A stretch of DNA of 64,000 nucleotides from Litoditis marina (lineage: Eukaryota > Nematoda > Chromadorea > Rhabditida > Rhabditidae). The notes beneath the pieces were generated by a model. The model was given only the letters and a program-made list of their open reading frames with translations, made no database searches and had not been told where the DNA came from. Where the stretch lies: contig OZ038435.1 of assembly GCA_964036275.1 (NCBI GenBank), positions 17,478,632 to 17,542,631 of the forward strand. The letters run 5' to 3'. This document shows positions 12,101 through 20,000 of this stretch, piece after piece. The translations under genes and the position numbers were made by a program. The stretch's first letter is position 1. Each line of letters begins with the position of its first letter.

Positions 12101-12985
12101 GGATTCCCCAGTTTGGACATCTTCGAGAACGCATGGCGCCTGGTACTCCTGAACCAGATGCCGGTAGATGGAAACCGCACAGATTTCTCGGACAAGTCTC
12201 CAGTGATTTTCGTTCCATTCAACACGTTCCGACACATGAAGGATAGGATGGAGTTCGTTGGAGCCAACGTGGTTTTCTACGACAAGTTGCTGGAGGGAGT
12301 ATATGGACCGTTGAACACGGAATCACATCGATACGCTATAGTGGTCGGACCACCCAAGATTCCAATCATCCATGTGAGAGGATCGCTAAATCGGATGAAC
12401 GATGCGCTACAGGTACAGCAAATTCAAGCAAGCCTGGTGCCACCCCCATGGAGCAGGAAATATGATGGAAACATCTTCCAAGTATTCTACGAGGAAGGCG
12501 CCGGATTGGAGCAAAGGACCCGCAGAGTTGGACAACCGATCTTATTGAAGTCATATTATCCAAGCGATAGTCACGTGCACTCAGTGTCGGATGTGTGGAC
12601 AGTACTCGGCGTGGACCCAAGGGAGAGAGGACAGGACCCTTTCTCGCTACACCAGATAGCGGTATATTTCGAACATCTAGCCATCTTGCTGAAGAACAGT
12701 TCTACGCCACTACCGAAGTTCAACATCTTGCCCAGTTTCAAGTCGGCCGCAGTGGGAGCAACTACAAACACCGTTCCTCCAACTAATTCGCCGTTCCTCC
12801 AGCTGAATACAAGCCAGCCGGCAGCCGCGCCTTCGTCGTCGACAGCCGCGTCTTCGTCGTCGTCATATAGCAGAGCCAACTCCCGCCATTCGAGCAATAG
12901 CAGCCGCCAGAACAGCAGAGAGCGCAAGAGAGGTCGTCCAGAGGACCGCAAGGTCGAATCATACAAAAGAATCTACCCTCGCTAG
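6101..12985 (+). CDS. Gag-Pol polyprotein with C-terminal extension, 2,294 aa
   Basis: The first in-frame ATG is at 6,101; the open frame runs back to a TTG at 6,023 that is unlikely to be used. Residues are counted from 6,101. Gag: helical, charged N-terminal part, then a capsid-like region ending in a CCHC knuckle (CFHCGKPGHMKKDC, 562-575). Protease: active-site DTGS at 697. Reverse transcriptase: first Asp D1053 (LDMCAGYWQIPL), YIDD at 1,115-1,118. RNase H: YTDASGAG with D1270. Integrase: H1488/H1495 and C1525/C1528 zinc site, then D1556, D1616 and E1652 with D-35-E spacing, and a GPF module near 1,795. After about 1,860 comes an extension of ~430 residues without a transmembrane segment, ending in a Ser-rich and then Arg/Lys-rich tail. 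No stop or frameshift breaks the frame. It supplies particle formation, reverse transcription and integration for this element. Confidence 0.97.
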   Translation: MPGGKSNSGSGGATTEEPAPSVSTARSSRYTRILDESASVRSGQGRVNETIMPQKELAAIVKQINRITVRAEEVIAQTRRIGEERDRIMQPIRDQARDATQMLNNVMRRCEGQSMVNEGVAQGLMRMNIQTEQKLRTLVTNARRDRAMIKQLSNMLGCEEEDVIAQVGEKQETIESLATAFNCEHDQIMEECDRVVAELEDYRHSEQIDQLQESSLNSSLDHLLDEEGNGNRSVVGERDNFYEEAQQELEMEEREEEGRSNVNEDMLQILPRRPSCLDHQRPSPQAKQPSPRRSSRARTVSQGTIDDYITDTMRRRPHSPAHDTISMVQGHNTSQGRESDGMTQALVQLLKSQAVPKLEQFSGEKGENWGEYVESFLLRYPKNSWDNSQLKGLLKDLLTGNAKAHYSTLAEHERNGSFDNLVAAMRNRLRGAEKVSRLRAIEQWRSLRMRPGQSVAKFCLELEKWSARAEPDRSGESMSFIRAEMLYKQVAEWDGSFHLAQLLETTDDKTTYDRMKEMTLTLERTRQIAKTNNVGRKTYEEKPEAATKPRNKGVDLEGKSVCFHCGKPGHMKKDCRKLLREMGNGWKPEYGQGRQEQQRGNVNGNQGFQTGTQPMQQQNRPFIPNNQLQQQNRPVGSNGQQQQPQLRSFATRVVEEFRRCNQISEVTKGEETKGEAYGDKPVVEVEILGETYKALVDTGSQLSILSAEVIEQAMTRGVDVHTLVKEVSPTFHGKVFDASGGEMKFVALAEIKVKVKENERVKPVIWHLDKNREGFMILGTNALEELGIRLVMDKDKGKPMKVAEVAERVVVSAGQTKKVRLTTTGTGESTGILWSRDERIPSGVFNIAVEGLVEVQVANNSKEAMVFRKGETMGEWGNEPFTNIPFETTWEMLDDQQGRPELGEAERDGKLLEILGNNRTEKQGQQKLVDLIKEFRDIFTINDTELTRTEVVQHDIDTGNNSPIKQKTRPVPIGARVKFKEMIDDLLKRDLIERSKSAWASPIVLVEKKDKSLRLCIDYRELNKVIKQDSYPLPAIDKVLQTLGGKSFFSTLDMCAGYWQIPLTEEAKEKSAFTTSEGLFQFKVLPFGLSTSPATFQRLMDSVLENVRGDEVHVYIDDIMIATDTEERHFEVLREVFLALRKAHLCLKSQKCKLLERCVPFLGHVVDEKGVHVDPGKVLAIKEYPQPNTVSELRTFLGMASYYRKFVLKFAALAKPLHELTSTKAPWEWDSRRKDSFEKLKSTLCEAPILAQPDVEKARTGERPFILYTDASGAGVGAVLCQEGKDKLIHPICFTSKGLSKAERNYHVTDLEALAVVHAVHKFHYFLYGMRVIVRTDHQPLTCLFARTSISGRIMRWALELQRYDLKIEYIKGSANAVADALSRGIPTTGEEEQSTCPENERVVGEITVAEQGTWLKKLRNDDDYKEVLGKLDAGVTTGKIDLPRCTNKLWVANFRTTETDLELASETGEYKKIVPKEERRQLFDQTHAGLWAGHFGAKNVLNKLKKDFFWNGMGQDVHKWHTECQKCFINNAHVGNTPPLKPIVTTMPYELVGIDIMEMGLTSRGNKYILTVVDHFSKWAGAYAIPNKSAETVAEMLTTRWICEGGRWPRQFHSDQGTEFINKICDRLCTTTNIEWSYTKGYNPRENGITERLNATIAASLRKSGVTPCEWDALLPFVVFAYNNTVHDSTGESPFFLLHGFDQKVPGENLPQQELTLHIVDREEYQAALIEGMRLIRTIAKEKNDKEREKAKEYYDNKNSTETRKYPGVGDRVYMKMPTTKGKSTHPKLINDFTGPFRVIETSENSALITGIDEKQEPIRINFDLLLGVPPTIDNTPLTTKQKRKRVRNKKNDQEKAEQEVNSISFRSEKVQLLKQDPYHPQFVCKNEKVMGPMGLEYQPDCPIQNKTMADALGQVPLSVERMPAKGFMLLAHVASVMKDISIEPEDKESRILDQDRPHYTSRGVCIAISFFKKNCVHCIRKSVQWNNEDKKPYYTEEPGFPSLDIFENAWRLVLLNQMPVDGNRTDFSDKSPVIFVPFNTFRHMKDRMEFVGANVVFYDKLLEGVYGPLNTESHRYAIVVGPPKIPIIHVRGSLNRMNDALQVQQIQASLVPPPWSRKYDGNIFQVFYEEGAGLEQRTRRVGQPILLKSYYPSDSHVHSVSDVWTVLGVDPRERGQDPFSLHQIAVYFEHLAILLKNSSTPLPKFNILPSFKSAAVGATTNTVPPTNSPFLQLNTSQPAAAPSSSTAASSSSSYSRANSRHSSNSSRQNSRERKRGRPEDRKVESYKRIYPR

Positions 12986-13025
12986 AAAATCAACTCGCCA
13001 TCTACACCAGCTACCGGGACGGTAG

Positions 13026-13043
13026 CATTGGGGACCCCCGGGT
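13026..13043 (+). other. Candidate polypurine tract
   Basis: GGGGACCCCCGGGT abuts the 3' LTR where a plus-strand primer is expected. It is interrupted by a C run, so it is a poor polypurine tract; placement is mainly positional. Confidence 0.3.
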
Positions 13044-13385
13044 TGTTAGGGATATTGTCCCATTTGATATGTTTTATAATTGTTTCCAACTACGTTGCCC
13101 GTTGTTTACGTTATGCACGGTTTTTACCGAGCAAGTGTGTAGCCATTGCACGCAATGACAATTCGTTGGTTTTTATTATTTTTATAGAGCGGCGTGTGTT
13201 AGTTGTTGTTCAAGTTGTTGATTTTTTTTTTGTTCATATATTGTGCTCTTCTTTTTGGTTGTAACACTGTGTCTATATAAATCAAAGAGCCAAAGTGTCT
13301 GTGTTTGAGTATATTGGTTCCATACCATACTCTTATCTCTCTTATATTGCTATTGCCGTATTTTCTATCCTTTTCAGATAGTAAC
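13044..13385 (+). repeat. 3' LTR
   Basis: It matches the 5' LTR throughout by eye, including the ten-T run. It is followed directly by the TTGTA target duplication. Confidence 0.95.
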
Positions 13386-13390
13386 TTGTA

Positions 13391-13900
13391 GCGAGTAACA
13401 CTTCTTGGTTTATATATGTTCATTCTAGATAGGCAATAATATACAACTTATGATTAGAGAATGGCTATTACCTAACATGTCCCTAAGACCTAATGAGAGA
13501 GAGAGATGGTAGAGACCGCTCTCGTGGTCGTCACATCTCCCTACTCTACGACATGAAGAGAGAGAGAGGTGGTAGCGACCTCTCTCGATGTTGTCACATT
13601 GAGCCTCTGCCGTTTGCCCGAAATCACACTCTGGTTGGTTAGAGACTCTCTACAATCTACGTGCTATCTTGCTCTCGGGGTCAAACCTGCGTCTCTTGTA
13701 TCTACGCAGTCTTCCTTCAACCTCTCGCTGTCTGTGCTCTCTCTTGTTAGTGACTGTATCCGGGCGGCTAATATAATGTGTGACTATCTAATTTGAGGGA
13801 CCAATACTTATATGAAGTATAAGTATTGGGACGTCGAAGCGGACATGATAATATAGATCTTAGACACACTGTGCCAGGATTTCTGGAGGACAGATTCTTA
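13391..13900. other. Intergenic flank with a perfect 12-bp hairpin
   Basis: No gene is recognised. It contains GAGAGAG-rich patches near 13,494 and 13,558. A perfect hairpin lies at 13,801-13,829: CCAATACTTATA, loop TGAAG, TATAAGTATTGG. Confidence 0.6.
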
Positions 13901-14360
13901 CGATTTTCGAGTTGAACTCGAAAACCTACAACTAAAACTAAAACTAAATTAAAACTAAGTTTCGAGTTTCGAATTTTTATCTAGACAAGAATTTATTTTC
14001 GAAATTGTGATTTTTCTTCAATTTAATATTAATATCAATTACCATAGAAAAATCATCATTCGATACCAACATTTCCAAACATTCCTATAACAAACGTGAA
14101 AGTGAACTGAAAGTAGCTAGTAACCATACTGTAGGAGTCTTGGTGATAATGAATACAACTATAGCGAGAGAGACTGCAGGTCAATGCGACGGCAGACATC
14201 TGCGTCTCTCTGACTTGCACAGTCTCTCGTCGAGGCAGCTACACAATTGTGTAGATCAATGATACGCAGACGATCTGGCTGCTCGCCAAACCCGCCCCAT
14301 GCCAAATTGAACGTACATTCTCCACAACGGTTCGGCACAACCTATATGTTGTTTTTCCAG

Positions 14361-14430
14361 CGAATACGTAGCCGATAGTAAATTTGAAAACCCTGGAACT
14401 TGGATCGGAAATCATGGAACGTATAGGCGA
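14361..14430 (+). pseudogene. Isolated exon of the plus-strand gene family
   Basis: TTCCAG acceptor followed by a 70-nt exon encoding a version of the ADxxCxNPGTWIGNHG peptide, same length as 4,460-4,529. The conserved Cys is Phe here, while copy B (37,456-37,525) keeps Cys. No intact partner exons are nearby. Confidence 0.5.
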
Positions 14431-14543
14431 GTTTCATAACCTGGCGGTGTGGCCACTCCTACCGACCTCATGAGGTTCTCATGAGAATCTCATGAGAATA
14501 TGAAGGAAACTTCATGAGCTACTTGTGAACAATCAATGTGGTA

Positions 14544-14775
14544 TAGTATGTTCCACGCACTTATAACCCTCTACAGTAATCTGCGCGAACTTCTAGATCA
14601 ACGTTTCGTAGTTTGATGTTTTTAGAATGATTTCAAACTGTGCTATTCTGTTTTCTACTTTCACTTCTACAAACTCTGAAAGTTTGAAAGCAAAATAATA
14701 ATTTATTCATTAGAAAAAGCCTCCTGAATATTTTATAGATTACTGTAGAAGGACATTGATTGGTGAAACGAACTA
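14544..14775. mobile_element. 232-bp MITE with TA target duplication (Tc1/mariner type)
   Basis: Present in copy A, absent from copy B, where the empty site GTGGTAGCAT is intact (TA at 37,636). In A, TA flanks both ends (14,542-14,543 and 14,776-14,777). The termini are imperfect inverted repeats (TAGTATGTTCCACGC against TAGTTCGTTTCACCA) with a shared inner CTACAGTAATCT. TA duplication is diagnostic of Tc1/mariner-type transposition. Relatives: 20,488-20,721 and 49,207-49,440. Confidence 0.85.
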
Positions 14776-15233
14776 TAGCATATCAATCACTAGAATCTCA
14801 TGAGAAGTTATTGAGATATTACTCACAAGGTATGTAATTTTTTTTAGGTTTTTGATAGATTGCTACAGCGCCCGGCGTTCGCTATCTTAAACTGACAAAT
14901 TTACACGCGGTTGGAGTTTGCTCCCCCCCCCCCCCTTCCGTTTCCACCTCAATAGTCATTCTTCTCCATTCATATACTTTCCGAACATACGTTATTTTCT
15001 TTCACATGCATTGGAAATATATAAGCTTGTGTGTTTTGTTCAGACTAGAGAGTTGTGTTTGTGTATCAATGTATTATCTAATGTTGGAAATGAATGGCCA
15101 CGTAAATTTAGCATTCTAATAAGGAATTGTGCACTTTGTCATGGCACGTGTATGAGTTCTGCTGTGTCCAACGTGTTTCACGTGACTGCAATATATACTA
15201 ACAGTATGTAGTCATTTCATCGTTATCTTTCCA

Positions 15234-15321
15234 GACTGAATGACAAGTCTTCCAACGTTCCGAACAAGGGAGAAATTTCCAATATGTATTACGCTCCTCG
15301 TGTGCGAATGGTTTTGACATA
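15234..15321 (+). pseudogene. Degraded terminal exon of the plus-strand gene family
   Basis: Follows a TTTCCAG acceptor and encodes a version of VPNKGEISN..YYAPRV ending in LT and TAA, as at 4,881-4,964. The N-terminal part of the longer exon is absent. Counterparts: 38,085-38,157 and 44,933-45,020. Confidence 0.45.
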
Positions 15322-15687
15322 ATTCGCTGAAAATGAATAGTTCATATTGAATTTAAATGTATCTTATTTTGCTTGTATTGATTATGATACAATCCCTAGA
15401 TTGTGTTTTTAAGAATACTGAAAGTTGACTGGGACAGTTTTTTTTTCGTGACAGCTCTGAATCTGAGAGAAAATTTCCGAGCAGAAAAAAACTGGAATGT
15501 TCATGAAATGAAACAAGTCGAATTACATTCACAGAACGCAGATACAAATTTGAGACATGGACACGAGAACTCTCGTGGCTCGAATTCTAGACAATTTTCT
15601 CATCCAGAAAATGAGACAAACTAATTCTGACCTAAACAATTCGGTTCAGCCAATCAAAAGACCGGAAACGCAAAACTAGTTTCCAAA

Positions 15688-15853
15688 GCAAAGGCGGGAG
15701 GGTACTGTATATCTCACTCTCGGCAGTGTACGCACACATGTCTTCGATGCCAACGCTTACTGACTGTGTACGCGGAGGTTAGCGCCCTTCTACGAACGTT
15801 TTGCTTGGAGATTCGATTCCGCCGAGGGACAGAAATTCAATAAAATTGGCACC
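15688..15853 (+). repeat. SINE-like repeat, copy 2
   Basis: Head (GGGTACTGTATATCTCAC, GTGTACGCACAC), weak tRNA-like middle with B-box-like GATTCGATTCC, and tail AAAATTGGCACCC. Counterpart in copy B: 38,522-38,687. Confidence 0.55.
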
Positions 15854-16017
15854 CACTATAAAACATCCATACTTCAAATAAGGAAAATCGGTGATGGGGA
15901 CTGATTACTAGAAGGGTCATAAAGAGATAATTCAATTTCGTTTTGTAAAGGGTTTTATTTTAGATGATTAAAAATAATTCTACTGCTGTTTTACTGCAGT
16001 GGAACTACAACGTTATT

Positions 16018-16135
16018 GGCTTTTTACTGCAGTAGCGACACCGTACTACTACCGTTCTACGGCTAGCGATACTGCACTGACACTACCAGTAATAGAACGG
16101 TCGTAGTACGGTGTCGCTACTGTCGTAGAACGCCG
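16018..16135. repeat. Palindromic repeat, CTGCAGTAGCGACACCG family
   Basis: Two ~50-bp arms sharing AGTAGCGACACCGTAC face each other around a short centre. Also at 38,852-38,968 and, in the opposite setting, at 27,320-27,432. Confidence 0.7.
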
Positions 16136-16168
16136 GTTTCATCTTCACAGTGATGTAACATTTTTTAG

Positions 16169-16238
16169 CAACTACGTTGTCGATGGAAAGTGTGAAAACC
16201 CGGAAACCTGAATAGGAAATCATGGAATTTATCACCTG
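16169..16238 (+). pseudogene. Exon of the plus-strand gene family with a nonsense codon
   Basis: Same exon as 4,460-4,529, but the conserved Trp codon is TGA (PET-stop-IGNHG) and the donor is altered. The same stop is in copy B at 39,003-39,072, so it predates the duplication. Confidence 0.6.
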
Positions 16239-16526
16239 GGTAGGCGGTCGTTTTTCTGTTTCTGAAAGGAACGACTAGCAAAGTGTTGTCTGGTTTCATG
16301 CAAGAACGACCCTTGAAGTTAATTGAACAGTCACGTAAATTCAGCATTCTAATAAGGAATCTCGCACTTTGTCATCGCACCTTTCTGAGTTCTACTGTGT
16401 TTAACAGGTTTCACATGCCTGTGCAAATGACTAACAGTATGCAGTAATACTGAAATGGAGTATAGCTAACAAAATAATCGAGGACTGTCATTGTAGTCAA
16501 TATCATTTCTACCGATTATTTTACAG

Positions 16527-16691
16527 TACACATTAGAACCTGATTCGATGACTGATTTACCTGATTATGATTACTCAATAGTAGGTCATTGTGTTTTCTC
16601 CAGATTCGATGATGTCCAATCCAATGTACCGAACAAGGGAGAAATCTCCAACTTGTATTATACTCCTCGTTTTGAAACGATCTTGACATAA
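16527..16691 (+). pseudogene. Terminal exon of the plus-strand gene family
   Basis: TTTTACAG acceptor, then 165 nt open to TAA, the same length as 4,800-4,964 and nearly the same peptide, ending PRFETILT. Its upstream exon (16,169) is disabled, so the locus is probably a pseudogene although this exon is intact. Copy B lacks it because of rearrangement. Confidence 0.5.
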
Positions 16692-17038
16692 CATTGTACT
16701 TATGAATGTTCAATTTCTGCTTGCGTTCAATATTTCTTTTCCATTTTCATATGTGATGAAACACATCAATACAGAAAGTATCATCAATCACTGTAACAAA
16801 TTATAAGATGCTTGAGTAGAACCATCCAGGTGAAAAAAAAAACAAACGTGAGAAAAGCATGCGAACAAATTTTATGACCTACGTGTAAAAGTGTACGTGA
16901 AAACGACGTGTTCTGGATAAAAAACGTCTTGGAGAGCAAAACACAAAGGTTCCATGAACTCTTCTGAAAATTGTTTCTGCCGAGTCCAGGAGGAATGAAA
17001 GGGATTCAAATGAAGGATTTATTCTGAGTCACAGTGAA

Positions 17039-20000
17039 TCACACACTCGTCTCTTCTGGCTGCCAGATGAAGCAGCTCGGGTCATGAAACGAGGCTTTGT
17101 AGTCGTCCGATGTTGTAATTTCCTGGCGCTCCGCAAGAGATTTTGGATAGAGCTGGTCATTTCCTGTAAAGTAGGAAAATCAACATTAAGTTGCTTTCTG
17201 AATACGGAATAATCACGTTTGTATCTTTTGTCTACATTTGTGAAACCTACAGACAGACTGAGCATTTCAACTGAAACTTGTGTTGATTGCTACACTTCGT
17301 ATCACTCCCACTGAGATTCATTGGTATTGTTCCAAGATTTCTGAATGCCTACTCAGACAATTCCCAGCCAATTGGTCAGCCACTTTTTTATTGGCCGAAC
17401 GAGAGAGTGTGCAGGTCAGAGAGACGCAAACTGTCTTAGCCTCTCTGCGCGTCATTGACCTGCATGCTCTCTCGTTTTTGTAGCTGGCCAATTGCATAAA
17501 ACTGGCGCCAATCGTTCTGAGTACTTTTCAACGAAAACATGAGTACTCTGAAGATTTTTTGTTTATGTGTTCTTGTGAAACTGAACATCCGCTAACAAAC
17601 ATGTGTAGTTTTTTATAGACGAATTAGTGGTGAAAAATCAGCTGAAATATTCATTGGCACGTTGCCAACAAGTCTTAGTACGAATGTACCGGGACTAAAG
17701 ATACTAACGATAACCCTCCCCTATCATATGGCATAAATGGGAAGTAACACCTCAATACTTCACAACAGTTTCTTGGTCAAATTTCCGAATTTCCCAACCT
17801 AAAATTACAACTCTGTTTTTTTTCAGTCAGAAGGGATGAATTTCCAATTTAACACAACATTTTAACAACAACATGTTCAGTGGTCGCTCAGAGAAAGGCG
17901 AGGGAATACTGTATATCTCACTTTGTGCTGTGTAAAAAACAATAAAGTCCGTCGACAGCTATGTGTTTAGCTTAGTTGCATCCGCACACTTTTGGGCCCG
18001 GTTCGAGACTCACATGAGGCGGTCATGTTATGAGTTTGGCATGCACTATATAGTCGTCGCCAACGGAAAGGCGAGATGATACTATATATCTCACTTTCCG
18101 CTGTGTACGCACGCATCTCTTCGATTCTAATGCTGGCAGGATTTATGTTGTCTAATAGCGCAGCGGTTAGAGCCCTGCTACGATTCTTCTACTCGCAGGT
18201 TCGATACCGGCGAGTGACAGTAATGTATAAAGTTGGCACCCCTTACAATACATAGTCGAGATGTTTCTATGCACTTACCTGATTTGGCGTGAATTCCCAC
18301 CAGCTGGAAGTTCGCACCACAATAGTTCAGGCTGGAATAAAATCAGTCTAGAAACGATAATAAAATGTTATGTCAGCAATATTGGACGATGTCACATAGA
18401 GTGGATAGGCGTGGCTTTTGTTGATCGATCCTACGACTGTGATACAGAACACGAGAAGGGTATACCAATCGATGTCTTTCTACGGTAACCCGTCAATTAT
18501 TCCGGCCGCTTTTTCTCATAAACCGCTTGTTATTTGGGTTTTTTTTTTCGATGGATTACAAGAACGCCTTCATACTTCACTTTGACTCGTTAATTGAAGC
18601 GCATTCCTGTAGAGGGTTATAAGTGGTTGGAACGAACTAAACTAGGGTTGTTAAAGACGAACTCGAAACTCGAGTCGACTCGAAAAAACTCGAAAATTTT
18701 CGAGTCAAGTCGAACTCGAAACTCTTAAACTCTTTTTTTTCTGAAACTCGAAAACTCTATAGCCCGAAAATTTCCAAAACTCGAAAACTCGATAACTCGA
18801 AAACTCGAAAATTTCCAAAACTCAAAAACTCGAAATTTTGAACTCGAAAACTAGAAAAATTAAAGTTTTTGAATGTAAAAATGTGAAAATTTAAATTTTT
18901 GGTTATGAAACTCGAAAAACTCGAAACGTTCCTGACTTCATAACTCGAAAACTCGATGACTCGAAATCTCGAAATTTCCCAAAACTCGATCGAAAACCCG
19001 AAAACTCGAAAATTCGAAATGTTTAACTCGATTAACCAGCCTAAATTAAACCCGGGCATACGCCTCTCTATCGACGAACCTCCACGTTTGTCATACATTT
19101 GTCTCATTCTACAAATAACTCGCCCACTACAAAATTCATCATTTTCCTCAATTTTCTTTCGTTTGGAAACATCGTTCGCTTCTATAGAAGTAGATGAATA
19201 GTTGTACTTGTTGTTAAGTTTTCTTACCTGGGAGCACAGTAGAAGGTCGCCAATTTCGTATAATGACCCAGAGATTGATCTTTGTCGTGAATGTACTGAT
19301 AGTTCGAGGAATAGATATCTTTAAATATAAAAGAGGTATTCTGCAATTAAGGTGAGTGCATTTTTGCCACCTCCTGAAAGCTTCCTATTGTCTTGCTCAA
19401 ATTTTTTTGTTAAATTCAAGCTCACAACAAGGCTTTGTACGTTCATCGTAAAATGTTGAAAATCGGTTTCTCATTGATTGAACTTGGAGAGAAAATCGAG
19501 AAAAAAACTGAGAAAAACAAACTCACTTGTTGTAATCACATTTAAAGTTGGTGTTACCAGAAGTGATTACAAAACGTTAACAATGAGTACAAGTATAAGA
19601 TGTTATCTGATGAACAAACACTCACACTGCTGGAGCGACACTTTTTTCAGTTCAGGGCAGTATCCTTTTATTCTGTTGTAGGTCGTTTCGTTCATGTAGT
19701 AGCCGAGATCGCCTGAAAACGAAATAGTTTTGGTAACAAAGGATACAAACCGTATTGTGAATTACCGTGCACGACATTTCAAGGCTGCTGACAAGCTAGC
19801 TGCGGTGATGATTGCTTCAGATGAAATACGCAAGTCAGTGTTAGATATGCAGGTTAAGTCCGCTTGCAAGGCTTGACGTGTATTACTTAGCGCAATACAG
19901 TCATAGTTCTGTTTGTTGGACGCGTGACGGTCGCGTCGCGGTCGAATCGGAGCAATCGTCATTGAGTATGGGCAGCCACCGCGGCTTTGAACATGCCGTG

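Larger units (their letters stand above)
5257..13390 (+). mobile_element. Complete Ty3/gypsy LTR retrotransposon (Cer1-like organisation)
   Basis: The 8,124-bp element (5,262-13,385) has 342-bp LTRs, a primer-binding site directly after the 5' LTR, one continuous Gag-Pol ORF and a 3' LTR. The target duplication TTGTA lies at 5,257-5,261 and 13,386-13,390. Domain order is nucleocapsid knuckle, protease, RT, RNase H, integrase, which is the Ty3/gypsy order. A single fused gag-pol ORF resembles Cer1 of C. elegans (established knowledge of the family). The LTRs appear identical and the ORF is unbroken, so insertion was recent and the copy may be competent (inference). Confidence 0.96.

Noticed and set aside
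19762..19959. Minus-strand frame MTIAPIRPRRDRHASNK and following
   Set aside because: It begins inside another small frame, shares no lectin features, and a spliced model of the lectin gene fits without it.
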